Assembly: GCA_946886425.1 (NCBI GenBank)
Contig: CAMPIP010000001.1
Span: forward strand, 1 to 59,689
Direction: 5' to 3'
From: an uncultured Actinomycetes bacterium
Lineage (GTDB): Bacteria > Actinomycetota > Thermoleophilia > Solirubrobacterales > 70-9
DNA length: 59,689 nt
Part shown: positions 1-11,753 of the stretch, in pieces
How the letters are laid out: the number at the start of each line of letters is the position of its first letter
Position numbering within the stretch: the first letter of the stretch is position 1
The notes under the pieces: generated by a model
The model's database searches: none
What the model was told of the DNA's origin: nothing
The model's input: the letters and a program-made list of their open reading frames with translations, nothing else
Position numbers and translations under genes: made by a program

Positions 1-1
1 G

Positions 2-403
2 GGGGGGGGGGGGGGGGTGGGGGCGGCCTTGGTGGGCCCCCGCGGGGGCGGCCGCCGCGGCGCCGCCCCGGGCTCCGGCCTGACCCGCTCCAATCGCGCC
101 TCGCCCCGCCAGGTCGTCGACCTGCTGCTGGCGATGCGCGACGACCCCGCTGGCGACAACTTCATCCAGGACCTCGCCCTCTCCGGCAAGGAGGGCACCG
201 TCGATGACCGCATGGGTGGCCGCGCCTACGGTCGCTGCCGGGTCAAGACCGGCACCCTGACCGGCGTCAGCGCCCTCTCCGGCTACTGCTTCAACACCAG
301 CGGCCGCATCATGGCCTTCTCGATCCTGATGAACGGCGTCAGCAGCACCAGCACGGCGCACTACTACCAGGACCGCATCGCCAGCGCCGTCGCCGGCTAC
401 TGA
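2..403 (+). CDS. D-alanyl-D-alanine carboxypeptidase/endopeptidase (PBP4, S13 family), C-terminal fragment
   Basis: Only the last ~130 codons are present; the frame stays open to the left edge, so the gene is cut by the end of the sequence. The family trims D-Ala from peptidoglycan stem peptides outside the membrane. Seen directly: a GSGLTR-x-N segment followed by SPRQVVDLLLAM, typical of S13 enzymes, and the KTG active-site triad in RVKTGTLTG (base ~245), followed by a strand ending in AFSILMNG. The SxxK and SxN motifs would lie upstream, outside the window. The first ~75 bases are G/C homopolymer-rich and translate to an implausible Gly/Arg stretch, so the N-terminal part may contain sequencing errors. 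Confidence 0.75.
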   Translation, partial: GGGGGVGAALVGPRGGGRRGAAPGSGLTRSNRASPRQVVDLLLAMRDDPAGDNFIQDLALSGKEGTVDDRMGGRAYGRCRVKTGTLTGVSALSGYCFNTSGRIMAFSILMNGVSSTSTAHYYQDRIASAVAGY

Positions 404-603
404 TCCCGCTGCCGGCGCCGTTCGGCGCGCGCATCCAACGTCAAGAACAGGGCGATGCCGGCGAGGAAGCAGACAGCACCGAATGCCTGGAGCACTGCTT
501 CTCCCGTGTCCCGGAGAAGGAATGCCCCGGCGAAGGTGATTGGGCACATCACCGCCAGGGCGATATTCGCGCGGCGCATGCTCTGCTGCATTCCGTCTCT
601 CAT
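397..603 (-). CDS. Small two-helix membrane protein, unknown function
   Basis: A 68-residue hypothetical protein. Two hydrophobic segments (about residues 12-32 and 39-56) are followed by a basic tail ending RAERRRQRDQ, suggesting a hairpin membrane protein with a cytoplasmic C terminus. I chose the ATG at 603 because GAGGTAG lies just upstream at ribosome-binding distance; a TTG at 621 would add six residues. It converges on the carboxypeptidase gene with a 7-base overlap of the ends, and lies 24 bases downstream of another small membrane protein on the same strand, so the two may be co-transcribed. No family recognised. Confidence 0.5.
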   Translation of the reverse strand: MRDGMQQSMRRANIALAVMCPITFAGAFLLRDTGEAVLQAFGAVCFLAGIALFLTLDARAERRRQRDQ

Positions 604-627
604 GATCGCTACCTCAGACAATTCATT

Positions 628-852
628 TCAGCCACCATACCGCAGAAGTACGTCGAGCAAGCCGAGCGCCACTACGAAGAACCCACCGAAATAGCCAGCG
701 AGGAGGACCCTGCGGTCCAGCTCGGCCCTGCCCCAACCGCTGACCGTGCCGATGCTGCCGGCAATGAACCCGCCGATCACCATCCCGGCACCGATCGCGG
801 TTGCCGCCGACTCGGCCAAGCCAGTAAGTGCGCCGATCGCCGCCAATGCCAT
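628..852 (-). CDS. Small membrane protein, unknown function
   Basis: A 74-residue hypothetical protein with ATG start. It is Ala/Gly-rich and hydrophobic, with probable membrane helices at about residues 18-38 and 48-70 separated by a polar WGRAELDRR turn. It precedes the other small membrane protein (397-603) in the same direction and follows the ligA stop by about 70 bases. The Gly-x3-Gly spacing in the first helix would suit helix packing, but no family is recognised and no role can be given. Confidence 0.45.
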   Translation of the reverse strand: MALAAIGALTGLAESAATAIGAGMVIGGFIAGSIGTVSGWGRAELDRRVLLAGYFGGFFVVALGLLDVLLRYGG

Positions 853-919
853 GGCCGCCAGCCTGCCAGCGATCGCTTCACGCGTGGCGCACAGAACGCG
901 CCAAATCTGAGCCGAATTC

Positions 920-3744
<2,825 letters not shown>

Positions 3745-3794
3745 TACGGCGATTCTAGGCCGCGCGCCCGCGGGTTCGGGTGGCGGGCTGAGGA

Positions 3795-3900
3795 GCGCTC
3801 GGCCGGCGGGTCCTGTCGCCGCAGGTACCCCCACCTCCTGCGGTAGCTAAAGCTTCCTCGGAGGTGGGTCCCCCTACGGCGCCGCCCGCCGGAGGAGCGC
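3795..3900. repeat. Family A palindromic hairpin repeat, copy A1
   Basis: A 106-bp element in the surE-truA divergent intergenic region. The ends form an imperfect inverted repeat (GCGCTC..CCGGCGGG in both orientations). The core is a 9-bp stem (CCCACCTCC at 3830-3838 with GGAGGTGGG at 3860-3868) around a 21-nt loop identical in all three copies (reads GAGGAAGCTTTAGC... on the minus strand). The 10-mer AGGAGCGCTC occurs at both borders (3791-3800 and 3893-3902), possibly a target duplication, though it contains the palindrome GAGCGCTC. Copies A2 and A3 lie at 4650 and 15886. Confidence 0.85.
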
Positions 3901-3916
3901 TCGCGATACTCCCCCC

Positions 3917-4648
3917 GTGCCAACGGTGCGGCTGGATCTTGAATACGACGGTGGTGGGTTCCGTGGGTGGGCGGCGCAGCCGGGGCTGCGGACCGTGCAG
4001 GGTGAGCTGGAGGCTGCTCTGGCGGTGGTATTGCGGGAGCCGGTTCAGCTGGCCGTGGCGGGGCGGACCGACACCGGGGTGCACGCGCTCGGGCAGGTGG
4101 CCAGTTTCGAGACCGGGGCGGAGCTGCCGGGGGACCTGGCGCGCAGCCTCAACGGGGTCGGCCCCGACGACATCGCCGTGACCGCGGCCGCGGTCGTCGC
4201 CGACGGCTTCAACGCCCGCCGCGACGCCCGCTCCCGGTCCTACCGCTACCGCCTCCTCGCCCGCCGCACCCCCAGCCCCTTCGAGCGGGGCCGTTCGCTC
4301 TGGTGGCCCCACCGCGTCGACCGCGACGCCCTCGACGCCTGCGCCGCCGCCCTGCCGGGCACCCACGACTTCACCGCCTTCACCCCCACCCAGACCGACC
4401 ACGTCCGCTTCGACCGCGACGTCTTCACCGCCTCCTGGGACCAGGACGGCGACATCCTCACCGTCCAAATCGAGGCCGACGCCTTCATGCGCAACATGGT
4501 CCGCGCCCTCGTCGGCACCATGCTCGAATGCGCCTCAGAGCGCAGGAGCGTGGAGAACTTCCAGAAACTTTTAGAGGGCGCCCCACGAACCGCCGCCGGC
4601 GATACGGCCCCCCCACACGGCCTGTACCTGGAACACGTGAGCTACTGA
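3917..4648 (+). CDS. truA: tRNA pseudouridine(38-40) synthase TruA
   Basis: Converts uridines 38-40 in tRNA anticodon arms to pseudouridine. Seen: LEYDGGGFRGWAAQPG, RTVQGELE, and the catalytic aspartate (Asp52) in AGRTDTGVHALGQV; later motifs SRSYRYRLLARRTPSPF and MRNMVRALVGTML also match the family. 243 residues is normal. Start is GTG at 3917, giving MPTVRLDLEYDG. In many bacteria truA follows rplQ; here it is beside rplQ but on the opposite strand, isolated between inverted copies A1 and A2 of a hairpin repeat. Confidence 0.96.
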   Translation: MPTVRLDLEYDGGGFRGWAAQPGLRTVQGELEAALAVVLREPVQLAVAGRTDTGVHALGQVASFETGAELPGDLARSLNGVGPDDIAVTAAAVVADGFNARRDARSRSYRYRLLARRTPSPFERGRSLWWPHRVDRDALDACAAALPGTHDFTAFTPTQTDHVRFDRDVFTASWDQDGDILTVQIEADAFMRNMVRALVGTMLECASERRSVENFQKLLEGAPRTAAGDTAPPHGLYLEHVSY

Positions 4649-4649
4649 C

Positions 4650-4750
4650 GCTCCTCCGGCGGGTGGCGCCGTGGGGGGACCGCCCCCGAGGAAGCTTTAG
4701 CTACCGCAGGGGGCGGTGGGCCCCTCGGCGACAGGACCCGCCGGCCGAGC
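4650..4750. repeat. Family A palindromic hairpin repeat, copy A2 (inverted relative to A1)
   Basis: A 101-bp element starting two bases after the truA stop and ending just before the rplQ stop. Its reverse complement aligns along its whole length with A1. The stem is ACCGCCCCC (4679-4687) with GGGGGCGGT (4709-4717), different in sequence from the A1 stem but equally paired, around the same 21-nt loop (4688-4708). It sits between the convergent ends of truA and rplQ and could act as a two-way transcription end; there is no T-rich tract. Confidence 0.85.
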
Positions 4751-4758
4751 GCCCGCCG

Positions 4759-5112
4759 TCAGACGAGCTCTAGGTAAACCATCTCGGTGGAATCGCTCCG
4801 CCGAGGCCCCAGCTTGACGATGCGGGTGTACCCGCCCGGCCGCGTCGCGTAGCGCGGCGCCACCTCGTCGAACAGCTTGTGGACGATGAACTTGTCGTTG
4901 TGCAGCGTCGCCAGGGCCTGTCGCCGCGCGTGCAGGTCGCCCCGTTTGGCGAGGGTGATCAGTTTCTCGACCTCCGGCTTGACCGCCTTGGCCTTGGCCT
5001 GGCTGGTCTGGATCCGCTCGTGCTCGATCAGCTGCTTGGAGAGGTTGGAGAGCAGCGACTCGCGGTGCGAGGCGCTGCGGCTAAGCTTGTTGCGCTTCTT
5101 GCGATGGCGCAC
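4759..5112 (-). CDS. rplQ: 50S ribosomal protein L17
   Basis: Large-subunit protein near the exit tunnel. 117 residues, beginning MRHRKKRNKLSRSASHRE with the conserved RNLAxSL-like helix and ending with the family's GGYTRIVKLGPRRSDSTEMVYLEL block. Last gene of the long minus-strand ribosomal run, 33 bases after rpoA. Repeat A2 follows its stop immediately. Typical length, no extension. Confidence 0.97.
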   Translation of the reverse strand: MRHRKKRNKLSRSASHRESLLSNLSKQLIEHERIQTSQAKAKAVKPEVEKLITLAKRGDLHARRQALATLHNDKFIVHKLFDEVAPRYATRPGGYTRIVKLGPRRSDSTEMVYLELV

Positions 5113-5145
5113 CGGATACCTCCTCCTCGCTCCCCTTGCCCCGCC

Positions 5146-6123
5146 TCAGTCAGCCTGCAGGTCGAGGCCGCGGGCGTGCAGGGTCTCGATCACTTCCTCG
5201 ATCGACTTCTGACCGAAGTTGGGGATCGCGTTCAGTTCGCCGCGTGATTTGCGGACGAGGTCGCCGACGGTCTGGACGCCGGCGCGCTTGAGGCAGTTGT
5301 AGGAACGGACGCCGAGTTCGAGCTCCTCGATGAGGATCTCGTCGAGGCCGTTGCTGGCGCCGCCATCGGCACCGCCGCCGACCAGCGGATCGGAAGCGAC
5401 GACCGCTACCGGCTCGCGCGCGGTCAGCTCCTCGACGCGGTCGGCGTCGGTGAAGATCGCCAGGCTCTTGATGAGGATCTCGGAGGCCTCGCGCAGCGCC
5501 GCCCCGGGCTCGATCGAGCCGTCGGTCTCGAGGTCTAGCTCGAGCTTGTCGAAGTCGGTGCGCTGACCGACGCGCGCGGCGGAAACCGCGTAGGAGGCGC
5601 GACGGATCGGCGAGAAGATCGAGTCGATCGGGATCACGCCGATCGGCTGCTCATCGGACTTGTTCTCTTCGGCGGGCGAGTAGCCGCGGCCGCGGCCGAT
5701 CGTCAGGTAGACCTCGAGTTTGGTTTTTTTCTCGAGGGTCGCGATCGGCGCTTCGGGGTTGAGGATCTCGACGCCGGAGGGCAGGTCGATGTCCTTGGCC
5801 CTCACCTCGCCGGGGCCGGTGGCGACCAGCGGGGCCTCGACCTCGTCGGCATCGGTGTGCATGCGGACGACCAGGTCCTTGAGGTTGAGGACGATGTCGG
5901 TGACGTCCTCTTTGACGCCCGGCACGGTCGAGAACTCGTGTGCGACGCCCTCGATGCGGACGCTGGTGATCGCGGCGCCGCCCAGGGAGGAGAGCAGCAC
6001 GCGACGGAGGCTGTTGCCGAAGGTGTAGCCGAAGCCCTTGTCGAGCGGCTCGATCGTGAAGGTGCCACGACGGTCGTCGATCTTCTCTGAGGTGATGCGG
6101 GGGACCTGGAAATCAGTGGTCAT
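5146..6123 (-). CDS. rpoA: DNA-directed RNA polymerase subunit alpha
   Basis: Assembly platform of RNA polymerase and contact for upstream promoter elements and activators. 325 residues. The N-terminal dimerisation domain (about 1-235) shows GFGYTFGNSLRRVLLSS and GVKEDVTDIVLNLK; the C-terminal DNA-binding domain (about 260-325) shows LGVRSYNCLKRAGVQTVGDL and FGQKSIEEV. The linker is Gly/Ser/Ala-rich. Lies between rpsD and rplQ as in the standard alpha operon. Confidence 0.98.
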   Translation of the reverse strand: MTTDFQVPRITSEKIDDRRGTFTIEPLDKGFGYTFGNSLRRVLLSSLGGAAITSVRIEGVAHEFSTVPGVKEDVTDIVLNLKDLVVRMHTDADEVEAPLVATGPGEVRAKDIDLPSGVEILNPEAPIATLEKKTKLEVYLTIGRGRGYSPAEENKSDEQPIGVIPIDSIFSPIRRASYAVSAARVGQRTDFDKLELDLETDGSIEPGAALREASEILIKSLAIFTDADRVEELTAREPVAVVASDPLVGGGADGGASNGLDEILIEELELGVRSYNCLKRAGVQTVGDLVRKSRGELNAIPNFGQKSIEEVIETLHARGLDLQAD

Positions 6124-6165
6124 GAGTTCCTTGCTTATGCGTGTTTCAGAAATCGGGTTCCGGGC

Positions 6166-6786
6166 TTACTTGGAGTACAGCTCGACGATCAGCTGCTCCT
6201 GGACCGGCGCCGAGATCTCGGAGCGCTCGGGGTAGCGCAGGACCTTGGCGGTGAGGGCATCGTGATCGGCCTGCAGCCAGGCGGGCACGGTGGAGACAAG
6301 TTCAGTCGCCCGCCGCACGGTGTCGGTGGCAGACGAGCCCGCCTTGATCGAGATGATGTCCTCGGGACGTACCTGGTACGAAGGAATGTCGACGCGACGG
6401 CCGTTGATCATCCAGTGGCCGTGGGTTATCAGCTGGCGCGCCTGCCGCCGCGAGGCGGCGAAGCCGAGCCGGACGAGCACGTTGTCGAAGCGCGACTCGA
6501 GCAGCCGCAGCAGGTTCTCGCCGGTGACGCCATCCTGCCGCGAAGCCTTGTCGTAGTAGGCCTGGAACTGTTTCTCCAGCACCTGGTAATAGCGCCGGGT
6601 CTTCTGCTTCTCGCGCAGCTGCACGCGGTACTCGGACTGACGCAGACGACCGCGGCCGTGCTCACCGGGCGGGTAGGAACGGCGCTCGACACCGCACTTG
6701 TCGGTGAAGCAGCGCTCACCCTTGAGAAAGAGCTTCTGACCCTCGCGCCGACACTGCTTGCACTGGGGGGAAGTGTCGCGGGCCAC
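6166..6786 (-). CDS. rpsD: 30S ribosomal protein S4 (zinc-binding form)
   Basis: Nucleates 30S assembly on 16S rRNA; in many bacteria represses its own operon. 206 residues, with an intact Cys4 zinc site (Cys9, Cys12, Cys26, Cys31) and the S4 RNA-binding domain around 97-160 (ESRFDNVLVRLGFAASRRQARQLITHGH). The GTG start overlaps the last base of the rpsK TAG stop, so translation is probably coupled to S11. Confidence 0.98.
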   Translation of the reverse strand: MARDTSPQCKQCRREGQKLFLKGERCFTDKCGVERRSYPPGEHGRGRLRQSEYRVQLREKQKTRRYYQVLEKQFQAYYDKASRQDGVTGENLLRLLESRFDNVLVRLGFAASRRQARQLITHGHWMINGRRVDIPSYQVRPEDIISIKAGSSATDTVRRATELVSTVPAWLQADHDALTAKVLRYPERSEISAPVQEQLIVELYSK

Positions 6787-7184
6787 TAGACGCGCCTCCG
6801 CTTCTTCGGCCGGCAGCCATTGTGGGCCTGTGGCGAGACGTCCTTGACGGTGGTGACGTCGAGGCCGGCGGCCTGTAGCGACCGGATCGCGGTCTCGCGG
6901 CCGGAGCCGGCACCCTTGGCGTAGACTTCGACGCGCTCGAGGCCGTGTTCCATGCCCTTCTTGGCGGCGGCGTCGGCGGTCACCTGGGCGGCGAAGGGGG
7001 TCGACTTGCGCGAGCCTTTGAAGCCGGCGGACCCAGCCGACTCCCAGGCGATCACGTTGCCATCGGTGTCGGTGAGGGTGACGATCGTGTTGTTAAAGGA
7101 AGTCTTGATGTGCGCCTGCCCGTAGGTGACGTTCTTCTTGACGCGGCGGCGCGCGCGGCCCTTACCGGGTTTTTTCTCAGCCAT
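6786..7184 (-). CDS. rpsK: 30S ribosomal protein S11
   Basis: Platform protein of the 30S subunit near the mRNA exit. 132 residues with a basic N terminus ([15 protein letters not shown]), then [27 protein letters not shown] and the C-terminal [24 protein letters not shown], all diagnostic. Eleven bases after rpsM and overlapping rpsD by one base. Confidence 0.98.
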   Translation of the reverse strand: MAEKKPGKGRARRRVKKNVTYGQAHIKTSFNNTIVTLTDTDGNVIAWESAGSAGFKGSRKSTPFAAQVTADAAAKKGMEHGLERVEVYAKGAGSGRETAIRSLQAAGLDVTTVKDVSPQAHNGCRPKKRRRV

Positions 7185-7195
7185 CCCTGCCTCTC

Positions 7196-7567
7196 CTATG
7201 CCTTGCGCTTACCGGCGACGCTCAACCGCCGCGGCCCCTTGCGGCCACGGGCGTTGGTCTTGGTGCGCTGGCCGCGGACCGGCAGGCCGCGCCGGTGGCG
7301 CAGGCCGCGGTAGGAGCCGATCTCCATCAGCCGTTTGACGTTCTGGGAACGGTCGCGCCGCAGGTCGCCCTCGACCTCGCGGTTCTCGACCGCCTCGCGC
7401 AGGCGGATGACCTCGTCCTCGGTCAGGTCCTTGGCCTGCGTGTTGGGATCGACTTTCGCCTCGACGAGGATTTTCTGGGCCGTCGAGCGACCGATCCCGA
7501 AGATGTAGGTAAGCCCGATTTCGATCCGTTTGTTGACCGGGATGTTGATGCCAGCGATACGCGCCAT
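7196..7567 (-). CDS. rpsM: 30S ribosomal protein S13
   Basis: Head protein of the 30S subunit contacting the P-site tRNA. 123 residues beginning [26 protein letters not shown] and ending in the basic [25 protein letters not shown] tail that contacts tRNA. ATG start, three bases after the rpmJ stop. Normal length. Confidence 0.98.
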   Translation of the reverse strand: MARIAGINIPVNKRIEIGLTYIFGIGRSTAQKILVEAKVDPNTQAKDLTEDEVIRLREAVENREVEGDLRRDRSQNVKRLMEIGSYRGLRHRRGLPVRGQRTKTNARGRKGPRRLSVAGKRKA

Positions 7568-7570
7568 CGA

Positions 7571-7684
7571 TCAGCCCTGCCGCTGCTTGTGTCGCGGGTT
7601 CTGGCAGATCACAAGAACCGCCCCATTCCGGCGGATAACCTTGCACTTCTCGCACATCGGCTTTACGGAAGCTCGAACCTTCAT
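7571..7684 (-). CDS. rpmJ: 50S ribosomal protein L36 (zinc-binding form)
   Basis: A 37-residue protein that translates as [14 protein letters not shown]... and ends NPRHKQRQG. The zinc ligands Cys11, Cys14, Cys27 and His32 are all present, so this is the zinc-requiring (C+) type. It is the first gene of the alpha-operon segment here; infA, which usually precedes it, is not found upstream. Confidence 0.95.
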   Translation of the reverse strand: MKVRASVKPMCEKCKVIRRNGAVLVICQNPRHKQRQG

Positions 7685-7820
7685 TGCTCCGGTCTCGTAT
7701 CGACAACAGGACTCCCGCACGCCCCATGAGTCGGACGGCAGGCGCAAACTTGGCCCTATGGGCCGACCGGGAAAGATAGCAGGGGTCGGAGCCTGGCGGA
7801 TGCCAGTGGGCCCAGGCGGG
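7685..7820. other. Intergenic junction where infA would be expected
   Basis: 136 bases between rpmJ and the methyltransferase stop. Translation-initiation factor IF-1 is about 72 codons, so it cannot fit, and I see no IF-1-like end (such as ...GRITYRYK) in any minus-strand frame. A small inverted repeat, GGCCC-TAT-GGGCC near 7752, could be a transcription end for the inserted copper module. The promoter for rpmJ-rplQ, if separate from the upstream operon, must lie here, but I cannot assign -35/-10 boxes with confidence. Confidence 0.6.
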
Positions 7821-8492
7821 CTAGGCGTCCTTCACCCACGCCACCGTGAACCCGTCATACCCCTTGCCGCCCACGGTCTGGATCGTCGTCGCGACCACCC
7901 GGTCGTCCGCCGCCAGGTCCGTGTGGAGGCGCCGCTGGGCTTGGGTCGCCGGGTCATCGCTGTGCCCCTCGGCCAGGGTGCCGCCGCGGACCACGTTGTC
8001 GGCGACGATCAGGGCGCCCGGGCGGGAGCGGTCGATGGCCCAGGCGAAGTAGTTGGGGGTGTTGACCTTGTCGGCGTCGATGAAGGTGAGGTCGAAGGGG
8101 CCGACGCCCTCGCTCTCCAGGGCCGGCAGGGTCTCCAGGGCGGGGCCGACGCGGATCTCGACGCGGTCGCCGACGCCGGCGCGGTCGATGCTGCGGCGAG
8201 CGACCTCGGCGTACTCGGAGTTTGCCTCCAGCGAGAGCAGCTGGCCGTCCGCCGCCAGGGCCCGGGCCATCCAGATCGTGCTGTAGCCGCCGAGGGTCCC
8301 GAACTCGAGCACCTGGTGGGCGCCCTGCATCCGCACCAGCATCTCCAGCAGCCGTCCCTGCGGCGGTGAGACCTGGATCGCCGGCAGGCCCGCCTCCTCG
8401 GCCGCGGCGACGGCGGCGGTCAGGGCCTCGTCCTCCAGGCCCAGCCGCTCGGCGATGAACTCGTCGACTTCGTTCCAGCGCTCTTCGCTCAT
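7821..8492 (-). CDS. SAM-dependent O-methyltransferase (caffeoyl-CoA OMT-like family)
   Basis: 223 residues. Class I methyltransferase fold: the SAM-binding loop [18 protein letters not shown] after an N-terminal helical segment containing [14 protein letters not shown], then an acidic LSLEAN strand end, [10 protein letters not shown] and [11 protein letters not shown], the order seen in catechol/caffeoyl-CoA-type O-methyltransferases. Substrate unknown. It begins three bases after the copper ATPase stop, so it is probably the third gene of the copper-module transcript, though nothing in its sequence links it to metals. Confidence 0.85.
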   Translation of the reverse strand: MSEERWNEVDEFIAERLGLEDEALTAAVAAAEEAGLPAIQVSPPQGRLLEMLVRMQGAHQVLEFGTLGGYSTIWMARALAADGQLLSLEANSEYAEVARRSIDRAGVGDRVEIRVGPALETLPALESEGVGPFDLTFIDADKVNTPNYFAWAIDRSRPGALIVADNVVRGGTLAEGHSDDPATQAQRRLHTDLAADDRVVATTIQTVGGKGYDGFTVAWVKDA

Positions 8493-8495
8493 CGC

Positions 8496-10760
8496 CTAAT
8501 TCTGCAGGTAGGAGGACCTGAACCGCCGCAGGCGCAGGGCGTTGAGGACGACGGAGACGCTGGAGAAGGCCATCGCGGCGCCGGCGATCAGGGGGTTGAG
8601 CAAGCCGACCGCGGCCAGCGGCAGGGCCGCGACGTTGTAGCCGAACGCCCAGCCGAGGTTCTCCTTGATGTTCGTCAGCGTCGCCCGCGAGAGCCGGATC
8701 GCGTCGCCGGCGGCGCGCAGGTCGCCGGAGACGAGGGTCAGGTCCGAAGCCTCGATCGCGACGTCGGTGCCGGTGCCGATCGCCAGCCCGAGGTCGGCGG
8801 CGGCCAGCGCCGGCGCGTCGTTGACGCCGTCCCCCACCATCGCCACGACCCGGCCCTCGCCCTGCAGACGGCGGACCACGTCGACCTTCTCGGCGGGCAG
8901 CACCTCGGCGACGACCTCCTCGATACCGACCTCGGCCGCGACGGCGCGGGCGGTCGCCTCGTTGTCGCCGCTCAACAGCAGCGGCCGCAGGCCGAGCCGA
9001 CGCAGCTCGGCGATCGCCCCCGCCGAGCTGGGCTTGATCCGGTCGGCGACGACCAGGGCGGCGCGAACCTCGCCGTCCCAGGCGACGTAGGCGACGGTGC
9101 GGCCGGCCGCCTCGGCCTCGCGGCCGCGGTCAGCCAGCTCGTCCGGCACCGCCAAGCCCCAGTCGGCGAGCAGCGCCGGCTTCCCGACCTGGACGCCATG
9201 GCCGTCGACGACGCCCTCGACGCCGAGCCCCTCGCGGTTGGCGAAGTCCTCGGGCGCCGACAGGTCGCCTAGCTCGTCCCGGGCGGCGGCAGCCACCGCC
9301 GCCGCGACCGGGTGCTCGGAAGCCGCCTCGAGAGCGCCCGCCAGGCGCAGCACCTCGGCTCGCTCCTCGCCGTCGGCGAGCGCGACGCCGGCCAGCGCCA
9401 TCTTTCCGGTCGTCACCGTGCCGGTCTTGTCGAGCACGATCGTGTCGACCCGGCGGGTGGACTCCAGAACCTCCGGCCCTTTGATCAGCAGGCCGAGCTG
9501 GGCACCGCGACCGGTGCCGACCAGCAGCGCCGTCGGCGTCGCCAGCCCGAGCGCGCAGGGGCAGGCGATGATCAGCACCGCCACGGCGGCCGTGAAGGCG
9601 AACGTCGCCCCCTCGCCGCTGCCGAGCCAGAACCCGAGAGTCGCCGCGGCGAGTCCGAAGACGACCGGCACGAAGACGGCGGAGATGCGGTCGGCGAGCC
9701 GCTGCACCGGCGCCTTGCCGGTCTGGGCGTCCCGGACCAGGCGTCCGATCTGGGCCAGCGCCGTGTCGGCGCCCACCCGCGTCGCCCGGACGACCAGCCG
9801 CCCGCCGGCGTTGACCGTCGCGCCGGCGACCTCGTCGCCCTCGGCCTTCTCGACCGGGACCGACTCGCCGGTCAGCAGCGCCTGGTCGACGGCGGAGCGG
9901 CCGGCGACGACGATGCCGTCGGTGGCGATCTTCTCGCCGGGGCGGACCACGAAGCGGTCGCCAACCGCCAGCTGCTCGACCGGGACCCGGCGCTCGCTGC
10001 CGTCCTCGCCGAGCACCGTCGCCTCCTTCGCCCCCAGCTCCAGCAGGGACCGCAGGGCGGCCCCCGCCCGGCGCTTGGCGCGGGCCTCGAAGTAGCGGCC
10101 GGCGAGGATGAAGGTGGTCACCGCGGCGGCCGTCTCCAGGTAGATGTGGTTGGCGCCGTCGTTGCTCGCCGGCAGCAGGTCGAAGCTCATCTTCATCCCG
10201 GTCATCCCAGCGTCGCCGATGAAGAGCGCGTAGAGCGACCAGAGCCAGGCGGCGAGGACGCCGACCGAAACCAGGGTGTCCATCGTCGCGGCGCCGTGGC
10301 GGAGGTTGGCCCAGGCGGCGCGGTGGAAGGGCCAGGCGCCCCAGAGCACCACCGGGGTGGCGAGCTGCAGCGCCAGCCACTGCCAGTTGTCGAACTGCAG
10401 CGCCGGGATCATCGAAAGCGCCAGAACGGGGACGCTGAACAGGGCGCTGACGATCAGGCGCTGGCGCAGCGGGTCGGTCTCGTCGTCGGGCTCGCGACTG
10501 GCCTCGCCGTCGAGACCCGTCTCCGTCTCCGGCAGCTCCGCCTCGTAGCCGGCGGCCGCGACGGCGCCGACGAGGTCCTCGGCCGCGACCGCGTTCGGGT
10601 CGAACTCGACCGCGGCGCTCTCGGTCGCGAAGTTGACCGTCGCCTCGACTCCCCTCAGCTCGTTGAGGCTGCGCTCGACGCGGTTCGCGCAGGAGGCGCA
10701 GGTCATGCCGCGGATCGGCAGCTCGACCCGCTCGGCGATCCTGTTCGTGGTCTCGCTCAT
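8496..10760 (-). CDS. Copper-translocating P1B-type ATPase (CopA-like)
   Basis: 754-residue integral membrane pump, expected to export Cu(I) using ATP. N-terminal heavy-metal-associated domain with GMTCASC (Cys21, Cys24), eight predicted membrane helices, the transmembrane CPC motif (Cys400-Pro-Cys402) typical of Cu(I)/Ag(I) pumps, the phosphorylated aspartate Asp444 in DKTGTVTTG, the SEHP nucleotide-domain motif and the [14 protein letters not shown] hinge. It begins two bases after the stop of the upstream membrane protein gene, and csoR diverges from that operon; both facts support copper as the substrate. Confidence 0.95.
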   Translation of the reverse strand: MSETTNRIAERVELPIRGMTCASCANRVERSLNELRGVEATVNFATESAAVEFDPNAVAAEDLVGAVAAAGYEAELPETETGLDGEASREPDDETDPLRQRLIVSALFSVPVLALSMIPALQFDNWQWLALQLATPVVLWGAWPFHRAAWANLRHGAATMDTLVSVGVLAAWLWSLYALFIGDAGMTGMKMSFDLLPASNDGANHIYLETAAAVTTFILAGRYFEARAKRRAGAALRSLLELGAKEATVLGEDGSERRVPVEQLAVGDRFVVRPGEKIATDGIVVAGRSAVDQALLTGESVPVEKAEGDEVAGATVNAGGRLVVRATRVGADTALAQIGRLVRDAQTGKAPVQRLADRISAVFVPVVFGLAAATLGFWLGSGEGATFAFTAAVAVLIIACPCALGLATPTALLVGTGRGAQLGLLIKGPEVLESTRRVDTIVLDKTGTVTTGKMALAGVALADGEERAEVLRLAGALEAASEHPVAAAVAAAARDELGDLSAPEDFANREGLGVEGVVDGHGVQVGKPALLADWGLAVPDELADRGREAEAAGRTVAYVAWDGEVRAALVVADRIKPSSAGAIAELRRLGLRPLLLSGDNEATARAVAAEVGIEEVVAEVLPAEKVDVVRRLQGEGRVVAMVGDGVNDAPALAAADLGLAIGTGTDVAIEASDLTLVSGDLRAAGDAIRLSRATLTNIKENLGWAFGYNVAALPLAAVGLLNPLIAGAAMAFSSVSVVLNALRLRRFRSSYLQN

Positions 10761-10762
10761 CG

Positions 10763-11701
10763 CTACTCGACCTCCTTCGTGAAGGCGACCGTCTCAACCC
10801 GACTGTCGACCTTGAACTGCAGGAAGAGCCGGTAGCTGCCCGCGGTCGGGAAGGTGGCCGCGAAGGCAAGCGAGTCGCCGACCGGATGGACGTGGAGGAA
10901 GGCCAGATCGCCCTCGCGCAGCGCGACCAGGTGGCCGCCGGCGCCGAGATAGGGCTCGGTGACGACCGGGTGGCCGTGGCGGGAGACGACGAACCGCAGC
11001 TCCGTCTCGGCCCCGGCGCGGGACGGTGCCGGGAGCAGCCTCACGTCGTAGCCGCCGTCGCTGACCGCGGTCGGGCTCGGGGGCAGCAGCGGCCGCAGCT
11101 CGGCGTCGCCGTCGACCGCGAGGTCGCTGGCCAGCGTCGCCGCCTCGCCCTCGTGGGAGAAGTCGGCGAAGAGCCGGTATGAGCCGGGCGCGTCGATACG
11201 CACCGGCGCGGTCCAGGTGCCGTCGGCGCCCAGGCGCGGGTGCAGGTGCTGGAAGCCGGTGAGGTCGCGGCGGGCGAGGATCAGGTGCATCCGCTTGGTG
11301 TGGACGACGTCGAAGCGGCGCACCGGGTCGCCCTCCGCGTCGACTATCCGAAACCGCAGCGGCGCCGCGACGCCCAGTGGCAGCTCGCGATCGACGACGA
11401 CCAGGCGCAGGCCGTGATCGGCGACGGCGAGGCCGCGAACCGGCGCCCCCTCCCCACCGGCCTCATGGCCGCCGTGCGAACTCGCTCCGCCGACGCCCTC
11501 CGAGCCGTGCCCACCGGCGCCGTCGCCACCCGAGCCGTGCCCTGCCATCTCCCCCTCCGCCGCTCCGGCGGCACCGGGCGCCCCGGGCTCGAAGACGCGG
11601 CCCGCTGCCGCACCGAGTGCGAACAGCGCGACCAAGGCGGCGCCGAAGAAGAGGAGGCGACGCGGAACAGTGTTGGTGAGCTGGCTGGGCGAAGTCGACA
11701 T
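10763..11701 (-). CDS. Membrane-anchored extracytoplasmic protein of the copper operon
   Basis: 312 residues from the ATG at 11701, chosen because GGAAGG sits just upstream and because starts further up would run through the operators and into csoR. A single N-terminal membrane anchor (about 16-34) is followed by a Gly/His-rich linker (about 51-90, many HG and GH pairs) that could bind metal, then two beta-rich repeats with [20 protein letters not shown] and [10 protein letters not shown]. Those His/Met-containing motifs suggest a periplasmic-side metal carrier, but I do not recognise a named family. First gene of the copper operon. Confidence 0.75.
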   Translation of the reverse strand: MSTSPSQLTNTVPRRLLFFGAALVALFALGAAAGRVFEPGAPGAAGAAEGEMAGHGSGGDGAGGHGSEGVGGASSHGGHEAGGEGAPVRGLAVADHGLRLVVVDRELPLGVAAPLRFRIVDAEGDPVRRFDVVHTKRMHLILARRDLTGFQHLHPRLGADGTWTAPVRIDAPGSYRLFADFSHEGEAATLASDLAVDGDAELRPLLPPSPTAVSDGGYDVRLLPAPSRAGAETELRFVVSRHGHPVVTEPYLGAGGHLVALREGDLAFLHVHPVGDSLAFAATFPTAGSYRLFLQFKVDSRVETVAFTKEVE

Positions 11702-11714
11702 CTGACCTTCCTTT

Positions 11715-11731
11715 ATACCGGGGAGGGGTAT
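11715..11731. promoter_or_regulatory. CsoR-like operator 1
   Basis: ATACCGGGGAGGGGTAT, an inverted repeat with ATACC/GGTAT arms around a G-rich centre, resembling known CsoR sites (G/C-rich centre with TAC/GTA ends). It lies 14 bases before the start of the membrane protein gene, where bound repressor would block that promoter or its transcript start. Confidence 0.6.
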
Positions 11732-11753
11732 CGCGCGGAGCGATGCTAGCATA

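Noticed and set aside
3745..3834. N-terminal 30 extra residues of SurE (MGVPAATGPAGRALL...)
   Set aside because: They are translated from repeat A1, and the family start is the GTG at 3744.
7685..7820. Possible infA remnant upstream of rpmJ
   Set aside because: Only 136 bases, and no frame on the minus strand resembles IF-1 at either end.
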